Source: an uncultured Flavobacteriales bacterium
GTDB taxonomy: Bacteria; Bacteroidota; Bacteroidia; Flavobacteriales; UBA1820
Assembly (NCBI GenBank): GCA_959608625.1
Contig: CAUHQV010000012.1
Coordinates: forward strand, 1-59,420
DNA length: 59,420 nt
Reading direction: 5' to 3'
Part shown: positions 43,608 to 52,055 of the stretch, in pieces
Position numbering within the stretch: position 1 is the first letter of the stretch
How the letters are laid out: the number at the start of each line of letters is the position of its first letter
Made by a program: the position numbers and the translations under genes
The notes under the pieces: model-generated
What the model saw: only the letters and a program-made list of their open reading frames with translations
Database searches by the model: none
Told to the model about the DNA's origin: nothing

Positions 43608-44093
43608 ATGAAAACAATGAAACATTCTCTGCTATTATTATTAGCATTCGTAGTATCATGTGGTTTTCCTACACAACCAACAATACAAAGCCAAACAGAA
43701 ACTAAAAAGCCTCTCACCCTTGCTGAAAAACTTGAAATTGTTGAAAGCCAAACAGGGTATTATAGCTCATATAATGGCTATGCTCCTATGGTTATACTTA
43801 AAATTAAAAACGTAGATGAAGAAACAATAAGCGGCTCAATAGAATTTAAATATGTATTTACCGATACGGAAACGGGAGAAGAGCTAACAAATTCAAATAA
43901 GTATTTTCAATATGGTTCACAACAAATACCTATTTCTGCCGGAGCAGTACGGCAAATATATTTCCAGTCTGACGTGGTTTATACTTACTTTAATAAAAAC
44001 AAAAAAATTGCTTGTTCCCTTTACATAGGTAACAAACCGTGGAAAACGTTTACCGTGGATTCAAAAATTTTAGTATCTAACAGAATACAATAA
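43608..44093 (+). CDS. Small lipoprotein of unknown function
   Basis: A 161-residue protein with a lipoprotein signal peptide ending VVSC (lipidated Cys at residue 18). The rest is rich in beta-strand patterns (MVILKIKNVDEETISGSIEFKYVF), suggesting an immunoglobulin-like or transthyretin-like fold. No family is recognised. The gene is AT-rich. It is followed 5 nt later by another lipoprotein gene, so the pair is co-transcribed cargo of the tRNA-Phe element. Confidence 0.7.
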   Translation: MKTMKHSLLLLLAFVVSCGFPTQPTIQSQTETKKPLTLAEKLEIVESQTGYYSSYNGYAPMVILKIKNVDEETISGSIEFKYVFTDTETGEELTNSNKYFQYGSQQIPISAGAVRQIYFQSDVVYTYFNKNKKIACSLYIGNKPWKTFTVDSKILVSNRIQ

Positions 44094-44098
44094 ATGCT

Positions 44099-44569
44099 AT
44101 GAAAAAATTCATTATCCTTCCTGTAGTAGTCATATTATTGGTTATTGCACTTACAGGCTGTATGTCTAAAAACAACATCAGTGCCGTTGAATTAAGTGTT
44201 AGAGAGGGGTTGTTAGAAGGATTTTCCATGACGGTTACTTTTACTGCAGAACGTGATTTTGAGCATGTTTATGCCTTGGAATACGAACTCTCAAACGATA
44301 CAATAGTTGTATCAAAAGGCAACAGAAGAGTGAAGGAAGACAATCCCTATTGGGTAAAAGGCAATGAATACGACGTTGTTTTAACTCCCGATGAAAAGGA
44401 AGTTAACCTACAATACTCTTTGGATTTATTAAAGAAGCTTTTAAAAAACGGCGGCAATGATTTTTCTTGGAAAAATATTACGGAAGATGAAAATATGAAA
44501 TTGAAAATATGGCTAGATGGCGACCTTTTCCATACGTTTTATTTGAAAGACCTTAAACCGGTAGAATAA
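44099..44569 (+). CDS. Small lipoprotein of unknown function
   Basis: A 156-residue protein with signal MKKFIILPVVVILLVIALTGC; the lipobox ALTGC puts the lipidated cysteine at residue 21. The mature part is acidic and mixed strand/helix, with no recognised motif. It sits 5 nt after the previous lipoprotein gene. The two may form a complex in the cell envelope; this is inferred from pairing only. Confidence 0.7.
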   Translation: MKKFIILPVVVILLVIALTGCMSKNNISAVELSVREGLLEGFSMTVTFTAERDFEHVYALEYELSNDTIVVSKGNRRVKEDNPYWVKGNEYDVVLTPDEKEVNLQYSLDLLKKLLKNGGNDFSWKNITEDENMKLKIWLDGDLFHTFYLKDLKPVE

Positions 44570-44686
44570 TGCCTAAGGGTTGTTACTTTTCTTTTCAGTG
44601 TAGTAGCCCTTTGCGTATGACAGGTATTTTTATGGTTAGCCTGAACAAAATAGCCTACCTTATTATTAATTTAAAACATTAAAACC

Positions 44687-45211
44687 ATGAAAAATTTTGT
44701 AATTACATTAGTGTTCACACTAATTGCGTCATTCGGGCTGCAAGCCCAAAACCAAACCGACGGTAACTTTTGTTATATCGGTTGCACGGTGGAGCAAATC
44801 CAAAAGGATTTCCCACAGGTGCATAAACTGAAAGCGGACAACCCTTATGTGAAAGACCTCGGTAACGAGCAGTATTTTAATAAGACTTGGACTGCTTACG
44901 GTGTAAACCTCGGGGACGGACAGTCTGTAATTTATTTTGAGGTGGATTTACCTTCAGGTCTTTGTAGTGCCTATGAATTGCAGACGTTCAAACCCGCAGT
45001 TAGGAACCAATTCCTCCTACCTTTTGCTCTCTTTATGAGTAATGAGATAGACGTTATGCAGGAATTTGATGGTGGATTTGTAGAAAGCCTGCCAAACAAT
45101 CCTAACAAAAATCTTCATATATCTCACTATCGTTTGACTTCTATTTTGCTTCCTTCACCGGAGTACAGAGTCAAGGTGATTTGTATGACAGATATTAAAC
45201 CAGTTAAGTAA
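44687..45211 (+). CDS. Exported protein of unknown function
   Basis: A 174-residue protein with a Sec signal peptide ending LQAQ (cleavage after about residue 20). The mature part starts with a small cysteine pair (FCYIGC) and contains the strand-rich segments WTAYGVNLGDGQSVIYFEVD and YRVKVICMTD. No family recognised. It is the last intact gene of the element, 117 bp after the second lipoprotein gene. Confidence 0.65.
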   Translation: MKNFVITLVFTLIASFGLQAQNQTDGNFCYIGCTVEQIQKDFPQVHKLKADNPYVKDLGNEQYFNKTWTAYGVNLGDGQSVIYFEVDLPSGLCSAYELQTFKPAVRNQFLLPFALFMSNEIDVMQEFDGGFVESLPNNPNKNLHISHYRLTSILLPSPEYRVKVICMTDIKPVK

Positions 45212-45215
45212 CATT

Positions 45216-45327
45216 TGTTAAAAGGTATTACATTGATAAGGACAATATTTTGGTCAATTTCAAAAGCGAAATAACAAAACTGGATGGCATAGTAATAAGC
45301 GAGTCATTGGATGATATTTGGGAATAA
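45216..45327 (+). pseudogene. Possible 3' gene fragment at the element's right end
   Basis: An open frame without a start codon reads YYIDKDNILVNFKSEITKLDGIVISESLDDIWE and then stops at 45325-45327. The residue mix looks protein-like, but the family is unknown. It may be the tail of a gene lost during recombination. Confidence 0.3.
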
Positions 45328-45330
45328 AAA

Positions 45331-45369
45331 ACACCCTAATCTACATTTTGAGGTGTAAATTAGGGTGTA
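45331..45369 (-). terminator. Replacement terminator for tRNA-Phe with embedded arm-type repeat
   Basis: ACACCCTAATCTACA (45331-45345) and TGTAAATTAGGGTGT (45354-45368) pair with one mismatch. On the minus strand the stem is followed by a run of six T, so it can stop transcripts coming from tRNA-Phe. The right half is also the right copy of the arm-type repeat AGGTGTAAATTAGGGTGTA (45351-45369), 18 of 19 bases identical to 36783-36801. Confidence 0.6.
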
Positions 45370-45400
45370 ATTTTTGTATTTAGCTGTATTTCAGCTTTGT

Positions 45401-45415
45401 TTGTGGTACCCCCAG
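45401..45415. repeat. attR: 15-bp direct repeat in the tRNA-Phe 3' end
   Basis: TTGTGGTACCCCCAG, identical to 36649-36663. It covers the discriminator base, the 3' acceptor strand and part of the T arm of tRNA-Phe. Confidence 0.88.
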
Positions 45416-45476
45416 GAATCGAACCAGGGACACAAGGATTTTCAGTCCTTTGCTCTACCAACTGAGCTAGGGTACC
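45404..45476 (-). tRNA. tRNA-Phe (GAA)
   Basis: A 73-nt cloverleaf on the minus strand: acceptor GGTACCC/GGGTACC, D arm GCTC...GAGC, anticodon stem GGACT/AATCC region with loop CTGAAAA and anticodon GAA, T arm CCTGG/CCTGG-type with TTCGATTC, discriminator A. CCA is not encoded. It is the integration target of the element to its left. Confidence 0.95.
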
Positions 45477-45580
45477 TCTGCAGCGGTGCAAATATAGGGT
45501 TAAATTTTCAAAATCGCCAAATTTTTAGTAAAAAAACAAGCAGTCTGTTTTCTCCCAAAGCTTTACACCGGGAAATAAGA

Positions 45581-46978
45581 TCAATCTGTATAGCCCAGGA
45601 TCTTCATGAACTCTTCCGCCGATTGTTCCTTGCGGAATACATAATCGGTGAAATTACCGTCCTTGTCTTTGTCTACGATGATATGCTGGGGCTGTGGGAT
45701 CAGGCAGTGCTGGATCCCGCCGACACCGCCCAACTCGTCTTGGTAGGCGCCTGTATTGAAGAAGCCTATGTACAAGGGCTTCTTTTCGCTGAACTTGGGC
45801 ATATAAATCGCGTTCACGTGCTGTTCGGAGTTGTAGAAATCGTCCGAATCGCAGGTTAATCCACCCATAAGTACTCTTTCGTAAGAATCCTTCCATCGGT
45901 TCACCGGAAGCAGCACGAATCGTTGGTTGATGGCCCAGGCGTCGGGCAACGTAGTCATGAACGATGAATTGATCATATCCCAACGTTCGCGGTCGTTCTG
46001 CTCTTTCTGGTGCATGACTTCGTAAATAGTGGCGCCGCTTTCCCCGACGGTGAAAGTGCCGAACTCGGTAAAGATGTTAGGCACGGGGATTTCCCGGTCT
46101 TCACACATCATTTTGATCTGGCTGATGATCTCGTCAGCCATATACTGGTAGTCGTACTCGAATGCCAAGGAGGTCTTGATAGGGAACCCGCCGCCGATAT
46201 TGAGCGAATCGAGCTCCGGGCAGTCCTTTTTCAGATCGGCGTATACCTTGAGGCATTTCAGGAGTTCGTTCCAGTAATAAGCGCTGTCCTTGATGCCCGT
46301 ATTGATGAAAAAATGAAGCATTTTCAGACGTGCTTTCGGGTGGTTTTTGATTACCCGGCGGTACAGAGGTGCGATATCGCGGTATTTAATACCCAGGCGC
46401 GAGGTGTAGAACGTAAATTTGGGCTCTTCTTCCGAGGCGATGCGGATGCCGATCTCGAACGGCCCGTCGATGGCTTCGGAAAGGTAGTCTATCTCGTCCT
46501 CGTTGTCGATCACCGGGATAGTGTTGTGGTGACCGGTGTTAATGAGGCGGGCAATGTAATCGACGTATTTTCCCCGTTTGAACCCGTTGCACAGAATATA
46601 GCTGTCCTTGGCCAGGTGTCCGCCCGCAATGAGTTTTTCGACGATGGGAATATCGTAGGCCGAAGAGGTTTCGATGTGTATGTCATTCTTCAGCGCTTCG
46701 TGCATGATGAAACTGTAATGCGAACTTTTGGTGCAATAGCAGTAATTGTAGGAGGCGTGGTAGTCGTTCTTTTCCATCGCCTCGGCAAATATCTTCTTGG
46801 CACGCTGGATGTTCTCCGAAATGCGGGGGAGGTAGGTGAGCTTGAACGGAGTACCGTATTTTTCGACCAATCCCATCAGGTCGATGCCGTGAAAAGTGAG
46901 GTTGTCTCCATCGAGGCCGAATTCCTCTTGGGGGAAGTAAAACGTCTGGTCGATCAGATCTATGTAACTTGTTTTCAT
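45581..46978 (-). CDS. speA: Arginine decarboxylase, short Bacteroidota form
   Basis: A 465-residue fold-type III PLP decarboxylase. The barrel starts near residue 40, with the probable PLP lysine in YCYCTKSS. GIRIASEEEPKF, RLGIKY and LNIGGGFP mark the alanine-racemase-like barrel, and the C-terminal GLTCDSDD and GAYQDELGG contribute the active site. This form is shorter than the 658-residue E. coli SpeA but is usual in Bacteroidota. It should make agmatine from arginine for polyamine synthesis. It has a 5' leader of about 230 nt with hairpins. Confidence 0.85.
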   Translation of the reverse strand: MKTSYIDLIDQTFYFPQEEFGLDGDNLTFHGIDLMGLVEKYGTPFKLTYLPRISENIQRAKKIFAEAMEKNDYHASYNYCYCTKSSHYSFIMHEALKNDIHIETSSAYDIPIVEKLIAGGHLAKDSYILCNGFKRGKYVDYIARLINTGHHNTIPVIDNEDEIDYLSEAIDGPFEIGIRIASEEEPKFTFYTSRLGIKYRDIAPLYRRVIKNHPKARLKMLHFFINTGIKDSAYYWNELLKCLKVYADLKKDCPELDSLNIGGGFPIKTSLAFEYDYQYMADEIISQIKMMCEDREIPVPNIFTEFGTFTVGESGATIYEVMHQKEQNDRERWDMINSSFMTTLPDAWAINQRFVLLPVNRWKDSYERVLMGGLTCDSDDFYNSEQHVNAIYMPKFSEKKPLYIGFFNTGAYQDELGGVGGIQHCLIPQPQHIIVDKDKDGNFTDYVFRKEQSAEEFMKILGYTD

Positions 46979-47218
46979 CCTTGTTCCGGGTGGCTTGAAA
47001 GCCTTTTTTATGGTTAGAGAAACGGCTGGAAATTAAAAATCCCGGCATATGGCGCTTGTGGGCATGCGGGACTCTGCTGGGGCCGTGCCCTCAGATGCGG
47101 ATGAAAAACACGCTGCGGCGTGCAAAAACAGGGAAGGTTTTTTTCAATGTCTGCTACATAAAATAATTAAATAGGACTTTATGCGGGTCGGGCTTTTTTC
47201 CGAAAAACTACGACCGCG
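46979..47218 (-). promoter_or_regulatory. Structured leader upstream of arginine decarboxylase
   Basis: On the minus strand two terminator-like hairpins follow one another: CACGC/GCGTG (47109-47122) followed by five T, and TCCCG-CAT/ATGCCGGGA (47040-47071, one bulge) followed by five T. A third helix, GGCTT/AAGCC (46993-47004), lies just before the start codon. This could be an attenuator for speA, or the terminators of purE. No gene is present; 47227-47392 also shows only GC-rich hairpin DNA. Confidence 0.4.
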
Positions 47219-47226
47219 CAAAAGTA
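47219..47226 (-). promoter_or_regulatory. -7 promoter element for arginine decarboxylase
   Basis: TACTTTTG on the minus strand matches TAnnTTTG; a start near 47212 gives a leader of about 234 nt. No clear -33 TTTG. Confidence 0.4.
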
Positions 47227-47392
47227 CGCAAAAATTTCGATAAATAGCGGTGAGTTTTTTTGCTTTTAACGCAATGGAAAACGAAGGTAAGTAGATTGGC
47301 CCACAAAGGCTTATAAAAGCCGTACCCCCAAGCGCGCGAGCGTGCCCCGCAGGGGGCGGGAAGCGAGCGCGGGCGTAGATTTATTTAAGAGG

Positions 47393-47884
47393 TTATTTTC
47401 CCTCCGAACGGACTCTTTCGCTGGCCTTGAAGACTTTTTCTTTCAGGGCCTCTTTGAAAGCGATGATGCGTTCTCTCAGAGCCGGATCGGCCGTGGACAG
47501 TATCTGGGCCGCCAGGATGCCGGCATTGCGGGCCCCGTCCAGCGCTACGGTGGCTACAGGGACTCCGGCGGGCATTTGGAGGATAGACAATACAGAGTCC
47601 CATCCGTCGATGGAATTGGACGATTTCACCGGTACGCCAACCACAGGCAATGGGCTGATAGCGGCCACCATGCCGGGCAGGTGTGCGGCGCCTCCGGCCC
47701 CGGCGATGATCACGCCGATACCCCGGTCGTGGGCCTTTTTGGCATAGTCGAACATTTTTTCGGGGGTGCGGTGTGCCGATACGATGTCGATCTCGGTCTC
47801 TACGCCCAGTTCTTCCAAAACGTCCCGGGCGGCGCCCATTACTTTCAGGTCGGAATCCGACCCCATGATGATGCCTGCTTTCAT
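47393..47884 (-). CDS. purE: N5-carboxyaminoimidazole ribonucleotide mutase
   Basis: A 163-residue PurE. MGSDSDLKVM, the catalytic SAHRTPE and GAGGAAHLPGMVA with VPVKSSN are the class I (bacterial mutase) signatures. It moves the carboxyl group of N5-CAIR to carbon 4 in purine synthesis. It follows purK, its pathway partner, by 16 nt. Confidence 0.96.
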   Translation of the reverse strand: MKAGIIMGSDSDLKVMGAARDVLEELGVETEIDIVSAHRTPEKMFDYAKKAHDRGIGVIIAGAGGAAHLPGMVAAISPLPVVGVPVKSSNSIDGWDSVLSILQMPAGVPVATVALDGARNAGILAAQILSTADPALRERIIAFKEALKEKVFKASERVRSEGK

Positions 47885-47900
47885 GGTTCTTAGCTTGTTT

Positions 47901-49088
47901 TTATTTTTTGTCCGGTTTGGCGATCACCCGGATGGTCTGTTTTACTTTTTCGGCCGTGGCGCGTGCGGTGGCGATATCCGGTGCAGTGACGGTGATATGC
48001 CCCATTTTGCGGAACGGGCGTGTCTGGCGCTTGCCGTAAATGTGTACCGATACGCCGTCCATGGCCATTACGCGCGCGATGCCATCGTATACCACGTCGC
48101 CGGAAAAGCCTTCTTCTCCCACCAGGTTGACCATTACGGCGGGGACTTTGCTCTGCGGGTCTCCCAGGGGCAGGCCCAGTACGGCGCGGATGTGCTGTTC
48201 GAATTGGCTGGCATAAGCTCCTTCGATGGAATAGTGGCCGGAGTTGTGTACACGGGGGGCCGTCTCGTTGACCAGGATCTCATCGCTCTGAGTGAGGAAC
48301 ATTTCTACGGCCATTACCCCCGCCGTACCGAATGCTTCGGCGGTCTTCAGCGCGGCCATGTGAGCTTTGCGGGCTATTTCTCCACTGATGCGGGCCGGGC
48401 ACAGGACATATTCCACCTGGTTGGCTACGGGATGGAACTCCATCTCCACCACCGGGTAGGTGCGGGTATGGCCGTCGGTGCTCCGGGCAACGATGACCGC
48501 CAGCTCCGTCTTGAACGGGATGAGATCCTCCACGATACAAGGTACGTCGGGTATTTGGCCGAGATCCGTTTTTTTATGCACCACTTGTACCCCCCGGCCG
48601 TCGTATCCGCCCCGATCTGCTTTCCAGACGAAATTTTCACCGGGGATGTCGCCGTTCCCGATGGCCCGCAGCAGAGCGTCTTTCCCGTCGAATTTGCGAT
48701 AAGGGGCGGTAGGAATATGGTTTTGAATATAAAAATCTTTTTGAACGGATTTGTCCTGAATGATATGCAGTACGCGGGGGCTGGGATAGACCGGCAGGCC
48801 TTCCTTTTCCAAAGCTTCCAGCGCCTCGATGTTGACGTGTTCTATTTCGATGGTCAGGGCGTCCACCGTTTTGCCGAAGCGGTATACGGTTTCGTAGTCC
48901 TTGAAGTCGCCGACCGTGAATTTATTCGAACCGATCGAGCATGGGGCGTCCGGCGAAGGATCGAGTACCGACACGGCAATGTCCATCCGGCGGGTGGCGG
49001 CGATGAGCATTTTCCCCAACTGGCCGCCGCCGAGGATGCCGAGGGTGAAATCCGAAGAGAATACGTGTTTGGAATTTTTTCCGGGCAT
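47901..49088 (-). CDS. purK: N5-carboxyaminoimidazole ribonucleotide synthase
   Basis: A 395-residue ATP-grasp ligase. LGILGGGQLGKMLIAAT opens the N-terminal fold, WKADRGGYDGRGVQVV is the ATP-grasp loop and EILVNETAPRVHNSGHYSIEGA is the PurK signature. It carboxylates AIR with bicarbonate and ATP to give N5-CAIR for PurE. It lies 15 nt downstream of lepA, giving the operon lepA-purK-purE. Confidence 0.95.
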   Translation of the reverse strand: MPGKNSKHVFSSDFTLGILGGGQLGKMLIAATRRMDIAVSVLDPSPDAPCSIGSNKFTVGDFKDYETVYRFGKTVDALTIEIEHVNIEALEALEKEGLPVYPSPRVLHIIQDKSVQKDFYIQNHIPTAPYRKFDGKDALLRAIGNGDIPGENFVWKADRGGYDGRGVQVVHKKTDLGQIPDVPCIVEDLIPFKTELAVIVARSTDGHTRTYPVVEMEFHPVANQVEYVLCPARISGEIARKAHMAALKTAEAFGTAGVMAVEMFLTQSDEILVNETAPRVHNSGHYSIEGAYASQFEQHIRAVLGLPLGDPQSKVPAVMVNLVGEEGFSGDVVYDGIARVMAMDGVSVHIYGKRQTRPFRKMGHITVTAPDIATARATAEKVKQTIRVIAKPDKK

Positions 49089-49103
49089 GGCGATATGTTT
49101 GAC

Positions 49104-50903
<1,800 letters not shown>

Positions 50904-50953
50904 GTTCCTTCTCTTCTTCGGCCGGGGCAAGGGAACACCCGCCGAATCAAGGC

Positions 50954-50961
50954 CAAAGGTA
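50954..50961 (-). promoter_or_regulatory. -7 promoter element of the lepA-purK-purE operon
   Basis: TACCTTTG on the minus strand fits TAnnTTTG; transcription would start near 50947, 44 nt before lepA. Confidence 0.45.
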
Positions 50962-51136
50962 GTGTTTTTTGACGTATTTTATATTTTATGGCTCCGGTTT
51001 GGCTAAAAAAACACATTCTCCCCGAATTAATAACATTTTATTAAAGGGCGGGTTTCCGGGGATCCGGTTATTCTTTTTATTTTCGCACCTTAGAATCCCG
51101 CATCGGCAATGCGGCCCAACTATAAAATACATCCGA

Positions 51137-51781
51137 ATGGAATCCGTAGGCTTCATACAGTGGTGCATCGAACACCTGAATTACTGGACGATCACCCTTT
51201 TAATGACGATAGAGAGTTCTTTCATTCCCTTCCCTTCCGAAGTGGTAGTGCCTCCTGCCGCATATAAAGCGGCCGCCGGGGAACTGAACGTCGTACTGGT
51301 GGTAGTCTTTGCGACCTTGGGCGCCGACTTAGGGGCGCTGATCAATTACTACCTGGCCCGGTGGATAGGACGTCCCATCATTTACCGTTTCGCCGAGAGC
51401 CGGATCGGTCATATGTGTCTGCTGGACAAGAATAAGGTGCAGAAAGCCGAAAAGTATTTCGACGACCACGGGGTGATTTCCACGTTCGTAGGGCGGCTCG
51501 TCCCGGCCGTGCGGCAGCTGATTTCCATCCCGGCGGGGCTGGCTAAAATGAAACTCTCCACCTTTTTGATATTCACTACATTGGGCGCGGGTCTGTGGAA
51601 TACGATCCTGGCTGCAATCGGGTATTACCTGCATTCGGTCGTGCCGCAGGACGAACTGATGGCGCAGGTGCTGAAATACAGCAAAGAGTTATCCTATGTT
51701 TTTATTGTTCTGGGCATGGCGATCGTGCTGTTTTTTGTGTATAAGGGCCTGAAAAAAAAGAAACCGGTGTCGGCGGATTGA
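51137..51781 (+). CDS. DedA family membrane protein
   Basis: A 214-residue membrane protein of the DedA/VTT superfamily, whose members move lipids such as undecaprenyl phosphate between leaflets. SSFIPFPSEVVVPPAA near residue 30 and FVGRLVPAVRQLISIPAGLAKMKLSTF (about 125-150) are the two re-entrant-loop motifs, including the conserved G-R-x-x-P-x-x-R. Five or so hydrophobic segments. The longer open frame was trimmed to the start giving the family N-terminus. Divergent from lepA. Confidence 0.9.
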   Translation: MESVGFIQWCIEHLNYWTITLLMTIESSFIPFPSEVVVPPAAYKAAAGELNVVLVVVFATLGADLGALINYYLARWIGRPIIYRFAESRIGHMCLLDKNKVQKAEKYFDDHGVISTFVGRLVPAVRQLISIPAGLAKMKLSTFLIFTTLGAGLWNTILAAIGYYLHSVVPQDELMAQVLKYSKELSYVFIVLGMAIVLFFVYKGLKKKKPVSAD

Positions 51782-51830
51782 ACCTTTCGCAAGAAAAATC
51801 GGTGCCGGATGTAAAAAAATCAAGAAAATA

Positions 51831-51863
51831 TTTGGAATTAAAGTGAACTTCTCAGTACATTTG
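51831..51863 (+). promoter_or_regulatory. Promoter of the ilv attenuator and operon
   Basis: TTTG (51831-51834), 21 nt spacer, TACATTTG (51856-51863): a full Bacteroidota promoter. Transcription should begin near 51870, 16 nt before the leader-peptide start codon. Confidence 0.65.
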
Positions 51864-51885
51864 TCCCGTTGATATAGAAAACACA

Positions 51886-51963
51886 ATGAAAAATGCCGTT
51901 GTCCTAATTAGCGTCCTGCTGCTGCCCGTGGTGATTACCTCCGGGAGTGAGAAAGGCGTATAG
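51886..51963 (+). CDS. Branched-chain amino acid leader peptide (IlvL-like)
   Basis: A 25-codon ORF encoding MKNAVVLISVLLLPVVITSG and five more residues. Eleven of the thirteen residues from 5 to 17 are Val, Leu or Ile, the products of the downstream pathway. It sits between a promoter and an intrinsic terminator upstream of ilvD. Its last codons (S-G-S-E-K-G) contain the 14-nt antiterminator strand, so a ribosome finishing the peptide would cover that strand. The layout is that of a classical attenuation leader peptide, but the sequence is unrelated to E. coli IlvL. Confidence 0.85.
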   Translation: MKNAVVLISVLLLPVVITSGSEKGV

Positions 51964-52029
51964 GTGTGGCGGACATACACTAAGGATATACAAAAACCTT
52001 TCTCACTCCCATGAGGAAGGTTTTTTTTT
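51943..52029 (+). promoter_or_regulatory. Transcription attenuator of the ilv operon (antiterminator and terminator)
   Basis: Terminator: AACCTTTCTCA (51995-52005) with TGAGGAAGGTT (52012-52022), one wobble, extended by A/T pairs and followed by nine T (52021-52029). Antiterminator: GGGAGTGAGAAAGG (51943-51956), inside the leader-peptide ORF, is perfectly complementary over 14 nt to CCTTTCTCACTCCC (51997-52010), which includes the 5' arm of the terminator. The two structures exclude each other. Confidence 0.88.
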
Positions 52030-52055
52030 GGACTTATATTTCAGGGAAAAAAGAC

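Larger units (their letters stand above)
36649..45415. mobile_element. Integrated element (about 8.75 kb) in tRNA-Phe with EcoRII-type restriction-modification
   Basis: Bounded by 15-bp direct repeats. The right repeat is the 3' end of tRNA-Phe and the left is a partial copy next to a tyrosine integrase. Contents in order: integrase, unknown protein, DUF3853 protein, phage-type replication protein, EcoRII-like endonuclease, Dcm-type methylase, Vsr, a structured RNA candidate, two lipoproteins, one periplasmic protein, a gene fragment. No relaxase or conjugation genes, so it would depend on a helper or on phage-like replication to move. All main genes are intact. Confidence 0.85.

Noticed and set aside
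43475..43705. A 76-codon ORF overlapping the structured region and the lipoprotein start
   Set aside because: It crosses the terminator-like hairpin, has no signal or domain, and the lipoprotein frame at 43608 is better supported.
52011..52055. An earlier in-frame start for ilvD
   Set aside because: It falls inside the terminator hairpin and T-run of the attenuator, and the extra 15 residues are not part of the IlvD family.
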